A stretch of 64,000 bases of DNA, taken from positions 2,294,001-2,358,000 of the forward strand of contig NZ_CP108106.1 in NCBI RefSeq assembly GCF_041435195.1, written 5' to 3'. Source of the stretch: Streptomyces sp. NBC_00224 (GTDB lineage Bacteria; Actinomycetota; Actinomycetes; Streptomycetales; Streptomycetaceae). Positions 48,040 through 56,748 of the stretch are shown piece after piece (within the stretch, counting starts at the first letter, position 1; each line of letters opens with the position of its first letter). A program made the position numbers and the translations under genes. The notes under the pieces are model-generated. The model saw only the letters and a list, made by a program, of their open reading frames with translations. It had not been told where the DNA came from and ran no database searches.

Positions 48040-49494
48040 ATGACCATCGAGTCCACGGAATCCGCCAAGCCCTCCGCCACCGAACCGGCGGACGACTACC
48101 TGGAGCGCCGCACGCTCCGCCGCGGCAGCGCAGGCTGGCTGCTGCTGACCGGCCTCGGCGTGGCGTACGTCGTCTCCGGCGACTACTCCGGCTGGAACTT
48201 CGGCCTCGCCGAGGGCGGCTTCGGCGGCCTCGCCATCGCCATGGCCCTGATGGGCCTGATGTACGTCTGCATGGTCTTCTCGCTCGCCGAGCTCTCCTCC
48301 GTCCTGCCCACGGCGGGCGGCGGCTACGGCTTCGCCCGGCGCGCGCTCGGCCCCTGGGGCGGCTTCCTGACCGGCACGGCCATCCTCATCGAGTACGTCC
48401 TGGCCCCCGCCGCGATCTCCATCTTCATCGGTGACTACGTGGAGTCCCTGGGCCTGTTCGGCCTCACCTCCGGCTGGCCGGTCTACCTCGCCTGCTTCGT
48501 CGTCTTCATCGGCATCCATCTGTGGGGCGTCGGCGAGGCGCTGCGGTTCAGCTTCGTCGTGACGGGCGTGGCGGTGGTGGCCCTGCTGGTCTTCGCGGTC
48601 GGCGCGTTCCTCGACTTCGACGCCTCCAAGCTCGACGACATCGCCGTCCACAAGGACGCGGTCGGCGCGAGCTCCTGGCTGCCGATGGGCGTGATGGGCA
48701 TCTGGGCGGCGTTCCCGTTCGGCATGTGGTTCTTCCTCGGCGTGGAGGGCGTGCCGCTGGCCGCCGAGGAGACCCGCGACCCCGCCCGTACGCTCCCCAA
48801 GGCGATCCGCTGGTCCATGGGCATCCTGGTGGTCCTGGCCCTGCTCACCTTCTTCGCCTCGGCGGGCGCGCGCGGCTCGGCCGCGATCCAGGACGCGGGC
48901 AACCCGCTGGTGGAGGCGCTCCAGCCGGACGGCAGGGCCACGGCGCTGAGCCGGATCGTCAACTACGCGGGCCTGGCGGGCCTGGTGGCGTCGTTCTTCT
49001 CGCTGATCTACGCGGGCTCGCGCCAGCTCTTCGCCCTGTCCCGGGCGGGCTATCTGCCGCGCTTCCTGTCCCTGACCAGCCGCCGCAAGGCGCCCTACCT
49101 GGGCCTGCTCGTACCCGGCGCGATCGCCTTCTCGCTGGCGGCCGCGACCGGCGACGGGGCGCGGATGCTGAACGCCGCGGTCTTCGGCGCCACCGTCTCG
49201 TACGCACTGATGTCGCTTTCCCACATCGTGCTGCGCCGCCGTGAGCCGGACCTGGAGCGGCCCTACCGTACGCCGGGAGGAGCCCTGACCTCCTCGGTCG
49301 CGCTGGTCCTGGCGTGCGCGGCGCTGGTGGCCACGTTCCTGGTGGACGTGGTGGCGGCGCTGATCGCGCTGGGGGTGTACGCGGTCGCCGTCGCGTACTT
49401 CGGCCTCTACAGCCGCAAGCACCTGGTCGCGCGGGCACCCGAGGAGGAGTTCGCGGCGCTGGCGGCGGCGGAGGCCGAGCTGGAGCGCGAGTGA
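48040..49494 (+). CDS. eat: ethanolamine-permease-like APC transporter
   Basis: A 484-residue amino-acid/polyamine/organocation transporter with twelve predicted helices. The first helix region (LLLTGLGVAYVVSGDYSGWNFGLAEGGFGGL) and the PFGMWFFLGVEGVPLAAEETRDP segment are characteristic of the bacterial ethanolamine permease family. Its place beside glnA4 and a gamma-glutamyl hydrolase supports monoamine uptake. The ATG has GGGAG upstream. Its stop codon lies 44 bases before the start of the hydrolase gene, so they are one unit. Confidence 0.88.
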   Translation: MTIESTESAKPSATEPADDYLERRTLRRGSAGWLLLTGLGVAYVVSGDYSGWNFGLAEGGFGGLAIAMALMGLMYVCMVFSLAELSSVLPTAGGGYGFARRALGPWGGFLTGTAILIEYVLAPAAISIFIGDYVESLGLFGLTSGWPVYLACFVVFIGIHLWGVGEALRFSFVVTGVAVVALLVFAVGAFLDFDASKLDDIAVHKDAVGASSWLPMGVMGIWAAFPFGMWFFLGVEGVPLAAEETRDPARTLPKAIRWSMGILVVLALLTFFASAGARGSAAIQDAGNPLVEALQPDGRATALSRIVNYAGLAGLVASFFSLIYAGSRQLFALSRAGYLPRFLSLTSRRKAPYLGLLVPGAIAFSLAAATGDGARMLNAAVFGATVSYALMSLSHIVLRRREPDLERPYRTPGGALTSSVALVLACAALVATFLVDVVAALIALGVYAVAVAYFGLYSRKHLVARAPEEEFAALAAAEAELERE

Positions 49495-49538
49495 GTGTCC
49501 GGGCAGCACGGGATCGGCAGCACGAGAGGGAGAACGCG

Positions 49539-50243
49539 GTGGGACGGCCACTGATCGGTGTCAGCACATACCTGGAGGGTTCGGTGCGCTGGGGGGTGTG
49601 GGACTGGCCCGCCGCCCTGCTGCCCGCCTACTACCCCCGCCTCGTCAGGGCCGCGGGCGGCCTCACGGCGATGCTCCCGCCGGACGACCCGGAGACGGCC
49701 GCGGAGGTGGTGGCCCGGCTCGACGGCGTGGTCATCGCGGGCGGCCCGGACGTGGAGCCGCAACGGTACGGGGCCGCCCGCGACGCCCGGACCGGACCGC
49801 CCGCGCCGGAGCGGGACGTCTGGGAGACCGCCCTGATCGAGGCCGCGTTGGCGTCCGGGACGCCGCTGCTCGGCATCTGCCGGGGGATGCAGCTCCTGAA
49901 CGTGGCGCTCGGCGGCACGCTCGTCCAGCACCTGGACGGGCACACCGGCGGCCACGGCGTCGTCGGCCGCCACACCGTGCACCCCGTGCCGGGCACGCGC
50001 TACGCGGGCATCGCGCCGGGCGAGGCGTCCGTGCCGACCTACCACCACCAGGCCGTGGACCGCCTCGCGGAGGGCCTGGTGGTGTCGGCCCGCGCCGAGG
50101 ACGGCACCGTCGAGGCGGTCGAACTGCCGGGCGAGGCCTGGGTCCTCGGCGTCCAGTGGCACCCGGAGATGGGCGAGGACACCGAGGTGATGCGGGCGCT
50201 GGTGGCGGCAGCGGGGGCCCGGACGGCGGTGCCGGTGCCCTGA
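49539..50243 (+). CDS. gamma-glutamyl hydrolase, class I glutamine amidotransferase (PuuD-like, peptidase C26)
   Basis: A 234-residue cytosolic hydrolase cleaving gamma-glutamyl amides. The nucleophile is Cys114 in LGICRGMQLLN, with His208 and Glu210 in VQWHPE. The closest known relatives hydrolyse gamma-glutamyl-GABA (PuuD). Here it may release glutamate and glycine from gamma-glutamylglycine. GTG at 49539 is preferred for GAGAGGGAGA upstream; a GTG at 49491 overlapping the permease stop is an alternative. Confidence 0.9.
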   Translation: MGRPLIGVSTYLEGSVRWGVWDWPAALLPAYYPRLVRAAGGLTAMLPPDDPETAAEVVARLDGVVIAGGPDVEPQRYGAARDARTGPPAPERDVWETALIEAALASGTPLLGICRGMQLLNVALGGTLVQHLDGHTGGHGVVGRHTVHPVPGTRYAGIAPGEASVPTYHHQAVDRLAEGLVVSARAEDGTVEAVELPGEAWVLGVQWHPEMGEDTEVMRALVAAAGARTAVPVP

Positions 50244-50257
50244 GCGCCCCAGGGCCC

Positions 50258-51199
50258 TCAGCCCGTCCCCGGCCCCGACCGCGTCAGCGACAGCAGGTCG
50301 CGGGCCGGGCCCGTGGGGCGGTGGCCGGTGCGCCAGACCGCGCGCAGGTCACGGCGCAGCCGCAACCCGTCCAGGGGGATGCGGACCAGCCGGCGGCCCG
50401 CCAGCTCCTCCCCCAGGGCGAGTTCACTCAGGACCGACGGGCCCGCGCCGCTCACCACCGCCGCCTTGACGGCCGTGGTGGAGGCGAGCTCCAGGAGCGG
50501 CCGGGCCACCCCGCCGTGGTCCGCGAGCGCCGCGTCCAGGACCTGCCGGGTGCCCGAGCCTTCTTCGCGCAGGATCAGCGGGGTCGCGGCGAGTTCGGCT
50601 GCGCCGAGCGGGGCGCGGCGCCGGGCCCAGGGGTGGGCGGGCGCGGTGACCACCACCAGGCGGTCGTGGCCGATCACGGCCCCGTCGAGCCCGGCCGGTA
50701 CGGTCAGGCCCTCCACGAACCCGAGGTCCGCCTCGTCGGAGAGCAGCCGCTCGGCCACGAACACCGAGTTCCCGGCGAGCAGCGAGACGGCGGTGCCCGG
50801 GCGTTCGGCGCGCAGCGCGATCAGCCAGCCCGGCAGCAGATACTCGGCGATGGTCATGCTCGCGGCGACCCGGAGCCGGGAGTCGCGCCGCCCGCGCAGC
50901 GCCTGCGCGCCCACGTCGAACGCCTCGGCCGCCTCCACCACCCGCCGCGCCCAGTCCGTCACCAGCGCGCCCTCGGCGGTCAGCTTCGACCCGCGCGGCG
51001 AGCGGTCGACGAGGGCGACGCCAAGGTGCCGCTCCATCGAGCGGATGCGGCTGCTCGCGGCGGGCTGGGTGATCCCCAGGTCGCGCGCGGCGCGCCCGAG
51101 GCTGCCATGCCGGGCGACCGCGATCAGCAGCTCCATCGCGCTCAGGTCGGGCACCCGCTTCGACAGCGGACCGGCGTCCTCCGCACTGCTCATACTCAT
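50258..51199 (-). CDS. LysR-family transcriptional regulator
   Basis: A 313-residue regulator. The N-terminal helix-turn-helix (about 18-75: MELLIAVARHGSLGRAARDLGITQPAASSRIRSMERHLG) is followed by a periplasmic-binding-like effector domain (about 105-300). It is divergent from the TDT transporter gene, the classic LysR arrangement, and a LysR-type box overlaps its own start codon. The effector is probably the exported or imported anion. Confidence 0.94.
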   Translation of the reverse strand: MSMSSAEDAGPLSKRVPDLSAMELLIAVARHGSLGRAARDLGITQPAASSRIRSMERHLGVALVDRSPRGSKLTAEGALVTDWARRVVEAAEAFDVGAQALRGRRDSRLRVAASMTIAEYLLPGWLIALRAERPGTAVSLLAGNSVFVAERLLSDEADLGFVEGLTVPAGLDGAVIGHDRLVVVTAPAHPWARRRAPLGAAELAATPLILREEGSGTRQVLDAALADHGGVARPLLELASTTAVKAAVVSGAGPSVLSELALGEELAGRRLVRIPLDGLRLRRDLRAVWRTGHRPTGPARDLLSLTRSGPGTG

Positions 51200-51213
51200 A
51201 AGCCCAGCTTATG
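51197..51213. promoter_or_regulatory. LysR box
   Basis: CATAAGC-CCA-GCTTATG is a perfect inverted repeat with the canonical T-N11-A pattern (T51199 to A51211). It overlaps the lysR start codon and lies 57 bases before the transporter start, so one site could repress lysR and activate the transporter. Confidence 0.78.
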
Positions 51214-51269
51214 TCCTCATAGGAAGATCCGGTCTGGCGACCCCCTCGTACCGGCGCGAAGGTGGATAC

Positions 51270-52367
51270 ATGGTCACCGTCACCCACCCCCGCGCCCACA
51301 CCCTCGCCGCGCGCTTCGCACCCCTGCGGCACCTCGGTCCCAACTGGTACGCCACGGTCATGGGCACCGCGATCGTCGCCAACGCGGGCGCCGTGCTGCC
51401 GGTCCGCGTGCCGGGGCTGCCGGCGGTGTGGGCCCTGTCGCTGGCCATGCTCACCGTCCTCGTCGCCGCCCGCGCCGCGCACTGGCGCCACCACCGCGAC
51501 CAGGCCCGCGCCCACCTCATGGACCCGGGCGTGGCCCCCTTCTACGGCTGTATGTCGATGGCGTTCCTGGCCGTCGGTATCGGCACCCTCACCGTCGGCA
51601 AGGACGTGATCGGCGAGGGCGCGGCGGTCCCGCTGGCCTGGGTGCTGTACGCGATAGGCACCGCGACCGGCCTCGTGGTCGCCGTGGGCATCCCCTACCT
51701 GATGGTGGTCCGCCACCAGGTCGCCCCCGGCACCGCCTCCCCGGTCTGGCTGCTGCCCGTGGTGGCCCCCATGGTCTCCGCGACCCTCGGCGCGCTCCTG
51801 GTCCCCCACGTTCCCGCGGGCCAGGGCCGTGAGGCGATGCTGCTCGCCTCGTACGCGATGTTCGGCATGAGCCTGCTCGCCGTCATGGTGCTGCTGCCCC
51901 TGGTCTTCGCCCGGCTCGTCCACCAGGGCCCGCTGCCCCTCGCCCTGACCCCCGCCCTGTTCCTCGTGCTCGGCCCCCTCGGCCAGTCCACCACCGCCGT
52001 GAACAAGCTGGCCGACGTGGCTCCTGGCGCTGTCGACGCCTCCTACGCGGACGGGCTCAGCGCCTTCGCCGTGATCTACGGCGTCCCCGTGATGGGCTTC
52101 GCCCTGATGTGGCTGGCCCTGGCCACCGCCATGGTGGTCCGCGCGGCCCGCTCCGGGATGCCCTTCGCGATGACCTGGTGGGCGTTCACCTTCCCCGTCG
52201 GCACCTGTGTCACCGGCGCCGAGGGCCTGGCCCACCACACCGGCCTGGACGCCTTCAACTGGCTCGCCTACGGCCTGTACGCGCTGCTCGCCGCCGCCTG
52301 GCTGGTGGCGGGCGCCCACACCGTACGCGGCCTGGTCAGCGGCAGGCTGCTCGCAGCGCCCCGCTGA
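51270..52367 (+). CDS. TDT-family transporter (TehA/sulfite exporter-like)
   Basis: A 365-residue membrane protein with ten helices of the tellurite-resistance/dicarboxylate transporter family (TehA, Mae1, Ssu1). The first helix (LGPNWYATVMGTAIVANAG) and FGPLGQSTT-like LVLGPLGQSTTAVNKLA are family hallmarks. Relatives move sulfite, C4-dicarboxylates or other small anions. GAAGGTGG precedes the ATG. Its 3' end overlaps the convergent receptor gene by 32 bases. Confidence 0.88.
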   Translation: MVTVTHPRAHTLAARFAPLRHLGPNWYATVMGTAIVANAGAVLPVRVPGLPAVWALSLAMLTVLVAARAAHWRHHRDQARAHLMDPGVAPFYGCMSMAFLAVGIGTLTVGKDVIGEGAAVPLAWVLYAIGTATGLVVAVGIPYLMVVRHQVAPGTASPVWLLPVVAPMVSATLGALLVPHVPAGQGREAMLLASYAMFGMSLLAVMVLLPLVFARLVHQGPLPLALTPALFLVLGPLGQSTTAVNKLADVAPGAVDASYADGLSAFAVIYGVPVMGFALMWLALATAMVVRAARSGMPFAMTWWAFTFPVGTCVTGAEGLAHHTGLDAFNWLAYGLYALLAAAWLVAGAHTVRGLVSGRLLAAPR

Positions 52368-53076
52368 GCGCGCCCGGCGCCGCCGCGAGCGACGGCCCGT
52401 ACCAGGTGAGCAGGCGGCCGTCGACCAGCGCGGCGGGGAGTTGCGGGAATGCCTCCGGGCCGTCGTCGGCGGTGAAGCGGTAGGGCTCGTCGGGGAGGAC
52501 CACCAGGTCCGCCCCGGCGGCCCTCAACTCGTCCAGGGGGACGCGCGGATAGCGCTCGGCGTGCTCCGCGTACACATTGCGGACGCCGAGCCGGTCGAGC
52601 AGGTCGCCCGCGAAGGTGTCGCGGCCGAGCACCATCCAGGGGCGGCGCCACACCGGCACCACGGCGGCGACCGGCTCGGCCGGGGGCGCCACGTGCTCCC
52701 ACGCCTCGCGCGCCTCGTCGAGCCAGCGGGGCCGGGGCAACCCGCAGGCGTCCACCAGGACCCGCTCCAGCTCCGCGAACGCCTGGTCCAGGTCGCGGAC
52801 CTCGGTGACCAGGACCTCCAGACCGGCCGCGCGCAGGGCGTCCAGGTCGGGCTCCCGGTTCTCCTCCTCGTTGGCGATCACCAGATCGGGGCGCAGCGCC
52901 GCGATCGCCTCCGGGTCGGGGTTCTTGGTGCCGCCGATCCTCGCCGCCGCGAGGTCGGGCGGGTGCGTGCACCAGTCGGTGGCGCCGACGACGAGCCCGG
53001 GGGCCGTGGCCGCGACCGCCTCGGTGAGCGAGGGCACCAGCGAGACCACCCGGGGACCGGCCGCCGGGGACGCCAT
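52336..53076 (-). CDS. BtuF-like helical-backbone metal-receptor protein
   Basis: A 246-residue protein with the cobalamin/iron-siderophore binding fold: RVVSLVPSLTEAVAA at the start, GATDWCTHPP, and LRPDLVIANEEENREPDLDALRAAGLEV. Family members deliver ligands to ABC importers. This one has no signal peptide or lipobox and no transporter genes nearby, so it is probably cytosolic. The ATG shares one base with the stop of the XRE-cupin gene, giving tight coupling. Confidence 0.82.
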   Translation of the reverse strand: MASPAAGPRVVSLVPSLTEAVAATAPGLVVGATDWCTHPPDLAAARIGGTKNPDPEAIAALRPDLVIANEEENREPDLDALRAAGLEVLVTEVRDLDQAFAELERVLVDACGLPRPRWLDEAREAWEHVAPPAEPVAAVVPVWRRPWMVLGRDTFAGDLLDRLGVRNVYAEHAERYPRVPLDELRAAGADLVVLPDEPYRFTADDGPEAFPQLPAALVDGRLLTWYGPSLAAAPGALSGALRAACR

Positions 53077-53627
53077 CAGTGGCGGGTCTCCTCGATCGCC
53101 TCGATGTGGTCGGCGACCGCGACGAGCAGGATCCGGGTGCCGGGCACGGCCGCGCGCCAGCGGTGGCGCACCCCGCCGGACAGGCACAGCGTGTCGCCGC
53201 GTTCAAGGCGGTAGGCCCGCCCCTCCGCCTCGACCTCGGCGGCGCCGTCGGCCACGTACATCAACTCGTCGTTGCGGTGCTGGAATTCGCGCGCGGTGTC
53301 GTGCTCGCCGGTGAACTCCATGGCGTGCAGCTGGTGGTGACCGCGCAGCAGCTGGCGCACCCCGCCGCCGTCGCTGTCGTCGGCGCGGGCGACCTCGACC
53401 GTACGCGCGGTGTCGGCGGCGTCGTACAGCTCGGGGACCGTGGTGCCCAGGGCGTCGGCCACGCGCGCGAGGGAGCGGGCGCTGGGGCGGGCCCGTTCGT
53501 TCTCGATCTGACTCAGGAAGGGCACCGAGAGACCGCTGCGCTGCGCGACCGCGGCGAGCGTCAGCCCCAGCTCGCGGCGCAGCCGCCGCACCGCCACTCC
53601 CACCCGAAGAGTTTCCTTGTCGTCCAT
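53076..53627 (-). CDS. XRE-family regulator with cupin domain
   Basis: A 183-residue regulator. The N-terminal helix-turn-helix (about 10-65: VRRLRRELGLTLAAVAQRSGLSVPFLSQIENERARPS) is followed by a cupin (about 105-180) with FQHRNDELMYVADGAAEVEAEGR and LERGDTLCLSGGVRHRW. Histidines in FQHR and VRHRW may bind a metal. Such proteins often regulate polyamine, choline or amino acid genes. ATG at 53627 is preferred because the upstream extension is low-complexity. Confidence 0.88.
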   Translation of the reverse strand: MDDKETLRVGVAVRRLRRELGLTLAAVAQRSGLSVPFLSQIENERARPSARSLARVADALGTTVPELYDAADTARTVEVARADDSDGGGVRQLLRGHHQLHAMEFTGEHDTAREFQHRNDELMYVADGAAEVEAEGRAYRLERGDTLCLSGGVRHRWRAAVPGTRILLVAVADHIEAIEETRH

Positions 53628-53761
53628 CTCTCCGGCTCCCTCCCCGTCACCTGGACCACTGCGGCCGCCGCACTTCCTGCACCCTACGCAGCTTCGGCGC
53701 CCGGGGGCACCATCACGTGGAAGAAGAGTGCCCGGACGGCGTGCTGGGCATACCTGCACGA

Positions 53762-53794
53762 ATGGGGCCCCGCCGGTGTCCGGCGGGGCCCCAT
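53762..53794 (-). terminator. terminator of the betaine transporter unit
   Basis: A perfect 15-base-pair stem with a three-base loop, 47 bases after the stop codon of the permease-binding protein gene on the reverse strand. Confidence 0.85.
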
Positions 53795-53840
53795 CCGTTG
53801 TGCGGGCGGCTGAAATCAATCGCCCGTTGTGCCTACGCGG

Positions 53841-55637
53841 CTACTTGCCGACAGGCGTCCACTTGTCCGCGAGCCCCGGGTTCGCGTCGAGCCAGTCGCG
53901 GACCGCCTGCTGCTCCTTGCCCTTGCCGGTCGACTGGATCTTCGCTTCGAGACCGGTGAGCTGCTGCTCGGTCATCTTGAAGTTCTTCAGCCAGGCGCCG
54001 ACCTTCGGGTTGTCGTCCGAGAAGCCCTTGCGGGCCAGGGTGTGCACCCCGTCGCCCTTGCCCCAGCTGCCCTTGGGGTCCTTGAGCTTCGTCAGGTCGT
54101 ACGTGCTGTACGCCCAGTGCGGCGACCAGAGCGTGACGACGACGGGCTCCTTCTTGTCGTACGCGCGCTTGAGCTCGGCGAGCATGGACGGCGTCGAGCC
54201 GTCGACGACCTTGTACTCGCCGTCCAGGCCGTACTCCTTGAGGACCTTGTCCTTGAGCAGGCCCATCATTCCGGCGCTCGGCTCGATGCCGATGATCCTG
54301 CCCTTGAACTGGCCGGACTTGCCCTTGAGGTCGTCGAGCGAGTCGACGCCCTTCATGTACGAGGGCACGCTGAGCTCCAGCGAGGTCGGGCCGTACCAGG
54401 AGCCGAGGTCCTCCAGCTTGTCGTGGTACTTCTGCCAGTACGTGGCGTGGGTGACCGGGAGCCAGGAGTCCGTCTCGAAGTCGATCTGGCCGCCCGCCAT
54501 ACCGGTGTAGAGCGCGCCCGCCTCGTACTGCTTGGTGTCCACCTTGTAGCCGCGCCGCTCCAGCAACTCCTTCCAGAGGAAGGTGGAGGCGATGCCCTCG
54601 TCCCAGGGGATGTAGCCCAGGGAGACCTTCTTGCCCTTGCCGACGTTCTCGGCGCCGGAGGCGGTGGCCGTCGACGAGGAGCCGAACATGCCCATGCCGC
54701 CGGCCACCAGCGCGAGGACGACCACGCCGACGACCGCGACGGCGGGCTGCGGGCGGTGGTTCCAGAACTTGGCGCCGGACGTCCTGGCCCGGGCCAGCGC
54801 CCGGCGGCCGACCGGCGAGACCTGACGGCCGAGCGCACCGGTCATCCGGTCGAGGTACATGGCCAGCACGACGATGGAGATGCCCGCCTCGAAGCCGAGG
54901 CCGATGTCGACGTTGCCGATGGCCCGGTAGACCGCGCCGCCGAGGCCGCCGCCGCCGACCATGCCCGCGATGACGACCATGGACAGGCCCAGCATGATGA
55001 CCTGGTTGACGCCCGCCATGATGGTGGGCAGCGCCAGCGGGAGCTGGACCCTGAGCAGTGTGTTGCGCGGGGTGGTGCCGAACGCCTCGGCCGCCTCGAC
55101 GAGTTCGGGGTCGACCTGGCGGATGCCGAGCTCCGTCATGCGCACGCCCGGGGGCAGCGAGAAGACGATGGTGGCGATGATGCCGGGGACCACGCCGACG
55201 CCGAAGAAGATGATGCCGGGGATCAGATAGACCATGGCGGGCATGGTCTGCATGAAGTCCAGGACCGGGCGGCTGATCGCGCTCACGGTCTTGGACCGGG
55301 ACGACCAGATGCCCAGCGGCACCGCGAGGAGCAGTGTGACGACGGTCGCCACGAGGACCAGCGACAGCGTCGACATGGCCTCGTCCCACAGCTCGATCGA
55401 GTCGATCAGCGCGAACCCGCCGAAGGCGAGGACACCGGCGACCAGACCGCGCAGCCACCAGGCGACGACGGCGAGGATGCCCGCGAAGAGCAGTGGGTGG
55501 GGCGCGGACAGGACGGCGTCGATGCCGTCGTACATGCCGTTGACGACCTTGGTGATGGCGTCGAACAGCCAGGAGAGGTGGTTCTGGAGGAAGGTGACGG
55601 CGCTGTCCACCCACTCGCCGAGAGGGAGCCTAGGCAC
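53841..55637 (-). CDS. glycine betaine/proline ABC transporter, fused permease and binding protein
   Basis: A 598-residue fusion. Residues 1-290 are a ProW-type permease with about six to seven helices and the coupling motif EAAEAFGTTPRNTLLRVQLPLALPTIMAG. A further helix (about 304-322) leads to an outside ProX-like domain (about 340-598) with YIPWDEGIASTFLWKELLERRGY and tryptophans for quaternary amine binding. The fusion replaces a separate lipoprotein receptor, as in OpuA systems. Its start overlaps the ATPase gene by eight bases. It should import glycine betaine or a relative for osmoprotection. Confidence 0.92.
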   Translation of the reverse strand: MPRLPLGEWVDSAVTFLQNHLSWLFDAITKVVNGMYDGIDAVLSAPHPLLFAGILAVVAWWLRGLVAGVLAFGGFALIDSIELWDEAMSTLSLVLVATVVTLLLAVPLGIWSSRSKTVSAISRPVLDFMQTMPAMVYLIPGIIFFGVGVVPGIIATIVFSLPPGVRMTELGIRQVDPELVEAAEAFGTTPRNTLLRVQLPLALPTIMAGVNQVIMLGLSMVVIAGMVGGGGLGGAVYRAIGNVDIGLGFEAGISIVVLAMYLDRMTGALGRQVSPVGRRALARARTSGAKFWNHRPQPAVAVVGVVVLALVAGGMGMFGSSSTATASGAENVGKGKKVSLGYIPWDEGIASTFLWKELLERRGYKVDTKQYEAGALYTGMAGGQIDFETDSWLPVTHATYWQKYHDKLEDLGSWYGPTSLELSVPSYMKGVDSLDDLKGKSGQFKGRIIGIEPSAGMMGLLKDKVLKEYGLDGEYKVVDGSTPSMLAELKRAYDKKEPVVVTLWSPHWAYSTYDLTKLKDPKGSWGKGDGVHTLARKGFSDDNPKVGAWLKNFKMTEQQLTGLEAKIQSTGKGKEQQAVRDWLDANPGLADKWTPVGK

Positions 55638-56694
55638 GGGCCACCTCCTGCATCGAGCAGGCGACCGGCCCGCGCTGGTCGTCCCCGAGGAAGGCGATCA
55701 GCCGCTCCTGCGGTACGACGCCGAGCAGCGACCCGTCGGTGTCCTTGACGGCCACGGGGTGCGGCACGCGCGCGGCGACGGCGCACAGGTCCGCGACGCT
55801 GGTGTCCGCGGTCACGGTCTCGCAGGCGCAGTCCCCGGCGTCGGGGCGGTGCGGTTCGGTCATCACGGACAGGGCGGTGAGCACCCGGGAGCGGTCGACG
55901 TCCTGGATGAACGAGGCGACGTAGTCGTTGGCGGGCGTCAGGAGGATGTCCTCGGCGCTGCCGAGCTGGACGATCCGCCCGTCGCGCATCACGGCGATGG
56001 AGTCGCCGAGCCGCATGGCCTCGTTGAGGTCGTGGGTGATGAACACGATGGTCTTCTTCAGGCGCTTCTGGAGTTCGAGGAGCTGGTCCTGCATGTCGCG
56101 CCGGATCAGCGGGTCGAGCGCGCTGAACGACTCGTCCATGAGGAGCAGGTCGGCGTCGGTGGCGAGGGCGCGGGCCAGGCCCACGCGCTGCTGCATGCCG
56201 CCGGAGAGCTCGTCGGGCCAGGAGTCGCCCCAGCCGGCGAGCCCGGTGAGCTCCAGGGCCTCGGCGGCGCGCTTCTCGCGCTCGGCGCGCGGGACGCCCT
56301 GGACCTCCAGGCCGTATGCGGCGTTCTCCAGGACGCTGCGGTGCGGGAAGAGCGCGAAGTGCTGGAACACCATGCTGATCTTGGTGGAGCGGACGGCGCG
56401 CAGCTCGCGCGGGCTCAGGCCGGTCAGGTCCTGACCGTCGTAGAGCACCCGCCCGGAGGTGGGCTCCAGGAGCCCGTTGAGCATCCGCAGCAGCGTGGAC
56501 TTTCCGGACCCGGACAGACCCATGACGACGAAGATCTCGCCGGGCTCGACCGTGAACGACGCGTCGATCACCGCCGCGGTCGTCCCGTCGGCCCGCAGCT
56601 CGTCGCGGTCGGCGCCGCCTTCGAGCTTGCGCACCGCGTCGTCGGGTCGTCTGCCGAACACCTTGTAGAGCTGCTCGGCTTGCAGCGTGGACAC
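55630..56694 (-). CDS. glycine betaine/proline ABC transporter ATP-binding protein
   Basis: A 354-residue ATPase of the ProV/OpuAA type. Walker A GLSGSGKST, signature LSGGMQQRV, Walker B LLLMDESFSALD and switch His in FITHDLNEAM are complete. After about residue 260 the protein carries CBS-like sequence (DTSVADLCAVAARVPHPVAVKDTDGSLLGVVP), which in relatives senses ionic strength. GTG at 56694 (MSTLQAEQLYKVFG) has GAGG five bases upstream. First gene of the unit. Confidence 0.93.
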   Translation of the reverse strand: MSTLQAEQLYKVFGRRPDDAVRKLEGGADRDELRADGTTAAVIDASFTVEPGEIFVVMGLSGSGKSTLLRMLNGLLEPTSGRVLYDGQDLTGLSPRELRAVRSTKISMVFQHFALFPHRSVLENAAYGLEVQGVPRAEREKRAAEALELTGLAGWGDSWPDELSGGMQQRVGLARALATDADLLLMDESFSALDPLIRRDMQDQLLELQKRLKKTIVFITHDLNEAMRLGDSIAVMRDGRIVQLGSAEDILLTPANDYVASFIQDVDRSRVLTALSVMTEPHRPDAGDCACETVTADTSVADLCAVAARVPHPVAVKDTDGSLLGVVPQERLIAFLGDDQRGPVACSMQEVARA

Positions 56695-56719
56695 ATAAAC
56701 CTCACGGATAGGACTGAGA

Positions 56720-56748
56720 ACGGCCCGCATCCCCCGCGGGCGGGCCGT
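56720..56748 (-). promoter_or_regulatory. hairpin just before the betaine transporter ribosome site
   Basis: A nine-base-pair stem (ACGGCCCGC with GCGGGCCGT) with an 11-base loop ends 16 bases before GAGG. It could modulate translation or end transcription early. The gap from 56695 to 56940 shows no other clear motif. Confidence 0.4.
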
